From assembly GCA_905221605.1 (NCBI GenBank), contig CAJNDS010002263.1, forward strand, positions 27,501-91,500: DNA of 64,000 nt, in the 5' to 3' direction. Source of the stretch: Symbiodinium natans (taxonomy: Eukaryota > Sar > Dinophyceae > Suessiales > Symbiodiniaceae). This document shows positions 63,583 to 64,000 of the stretch, in pieces. The notes below the pieces were generated by a model, which was given only the letters and a program-made list of their open reading frames with translations, did no database searches and was not told the DNA's origin. The position numbers and the translations under genes were made by a program. Numbering within the stretch: position 1 is the stretch's first letter; each line of letters starts with the position of its first letter.

Positions 63583-64000
63583 GCAGGCGCCTCATTCCTG
63601 GGGCCGTCTGGGTGGTTGAGTTCAAGGGCTTGTTTTGGGTTTAGAGTGTCGGGCTTTCGAAGTTCGGGTTTATTTTGGAGTTCAGGGCTTAGCATGCAAC
63701 CTGAACACCAGATCCAAGAACCCTGAAACCCTTCTGATTCGGCAGGTGTCCGAGGAGAAGAGCCCACGCGGTAGCACCAGCTCATGGACACTGAGGCCAC
63801 GCCCTGTTGATGGGTTTCAAGGGTTGAGGGCCGGCCGTAGAATTAGGACGTCCCCCCACAGGCGTTTAGAGAAACAGCTGTTTTGGGGATGCACAGGTGT
63901 GGGGATGTGCAGAGGCTTGGGCCTTTGGAATTTTTTTGTTTGAAAGAGGGACGGTTTTGAAGAGTTTTCCGGGTTTGCACGGCGAGGTCCGCAACAAGGG

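Noticed and set aside
1-64000. tRNA, rRNA or snRNA genes
   Set aside because: I looked for T-arm-like GGTTCGAATCC words and found none with a matching acceptor stem; no rRNA-like stretch was recognised. A covariance-model scan would be decisive.

Overview
The window looks like nuclear DNA of a dinoflagellate. The evidence is: (i) dozens of interstitial tracts of the plant/dinoflagellate-type telomere heptamer TTTAGGG/CCCTAAA; (ii) a decayed LINE reverse-transcriptase family of the kind abundant in dinoflagellate genomes; (iii) short candidate exons bounded by AG|G acceptors with GT, GC and GA donors; (iv) every supported host exon lies on the + strand, as in dinoflagellate unidirectional gene arrays; (v) a match to the 3' end of the dinoflagellate spliced leader inside an LTR. 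I cannot assign a species. No bacterial features (operons, Shine-Dalgarno starts, CRISPR) are seen.

Layout. 1-7 kb is GC-rich and gene-poor, a graveyard of frameshifted LINE fragments in both orientations. 7.0-7.9 kb holds two tandem-repeat arrays. 7.9-12.6 kb contains nothing I can support. From about 12.6 kb to the right edge the DNA changes character: small + strand exons are separated by introns full of telomere-like heptamers, short hairpin elements and microsatellites. Exon chains suggest a basic K/A/E-rich protein (16.6-27.06 kb), a hydrophobic multi-exon protein (27.8-35.6 kb), an unknown gene starting at 35,980 and perhaps ending at 50,595, a DRC12/CCDC153-like axonemal coiled-coil gene (52.0-57.66 kb), and further exons to the right edge.

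Two large uninterrupted coding blocks stand out. At 36,536-45,381 an almost intact LTR retroelement (two 287-bp LTRs differing at 2 positions, a primer-binding site complementary to the tRNA-Met anticodon arm, a polypurine tract, TAGGG target duplication) carries three long ORFs. These have no recognisable protease, integrase, reverse transcriptase or RNase H, but do have WW, S1, PABP-type MLLE and CCCH zinc-finger domains. At 54,042-56,431 a long exon encodes a multi-pass membrane protein with an EF-hand-like loop and two tandem globin-like domains. It lies inside what appears to be an intron of the DRC12-like gene.

The most unusual structural signal is the polarity of the telomere-like tracts. 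TTTAGGG-oriented tracts tend to lie just after exons and CCCTAAA-oriented tracts just before 3' splice sites. Transcribed introns would therefore often carry complementary ends able to pair. All splice boundaries were inferred by eye, without transcripts or searches.
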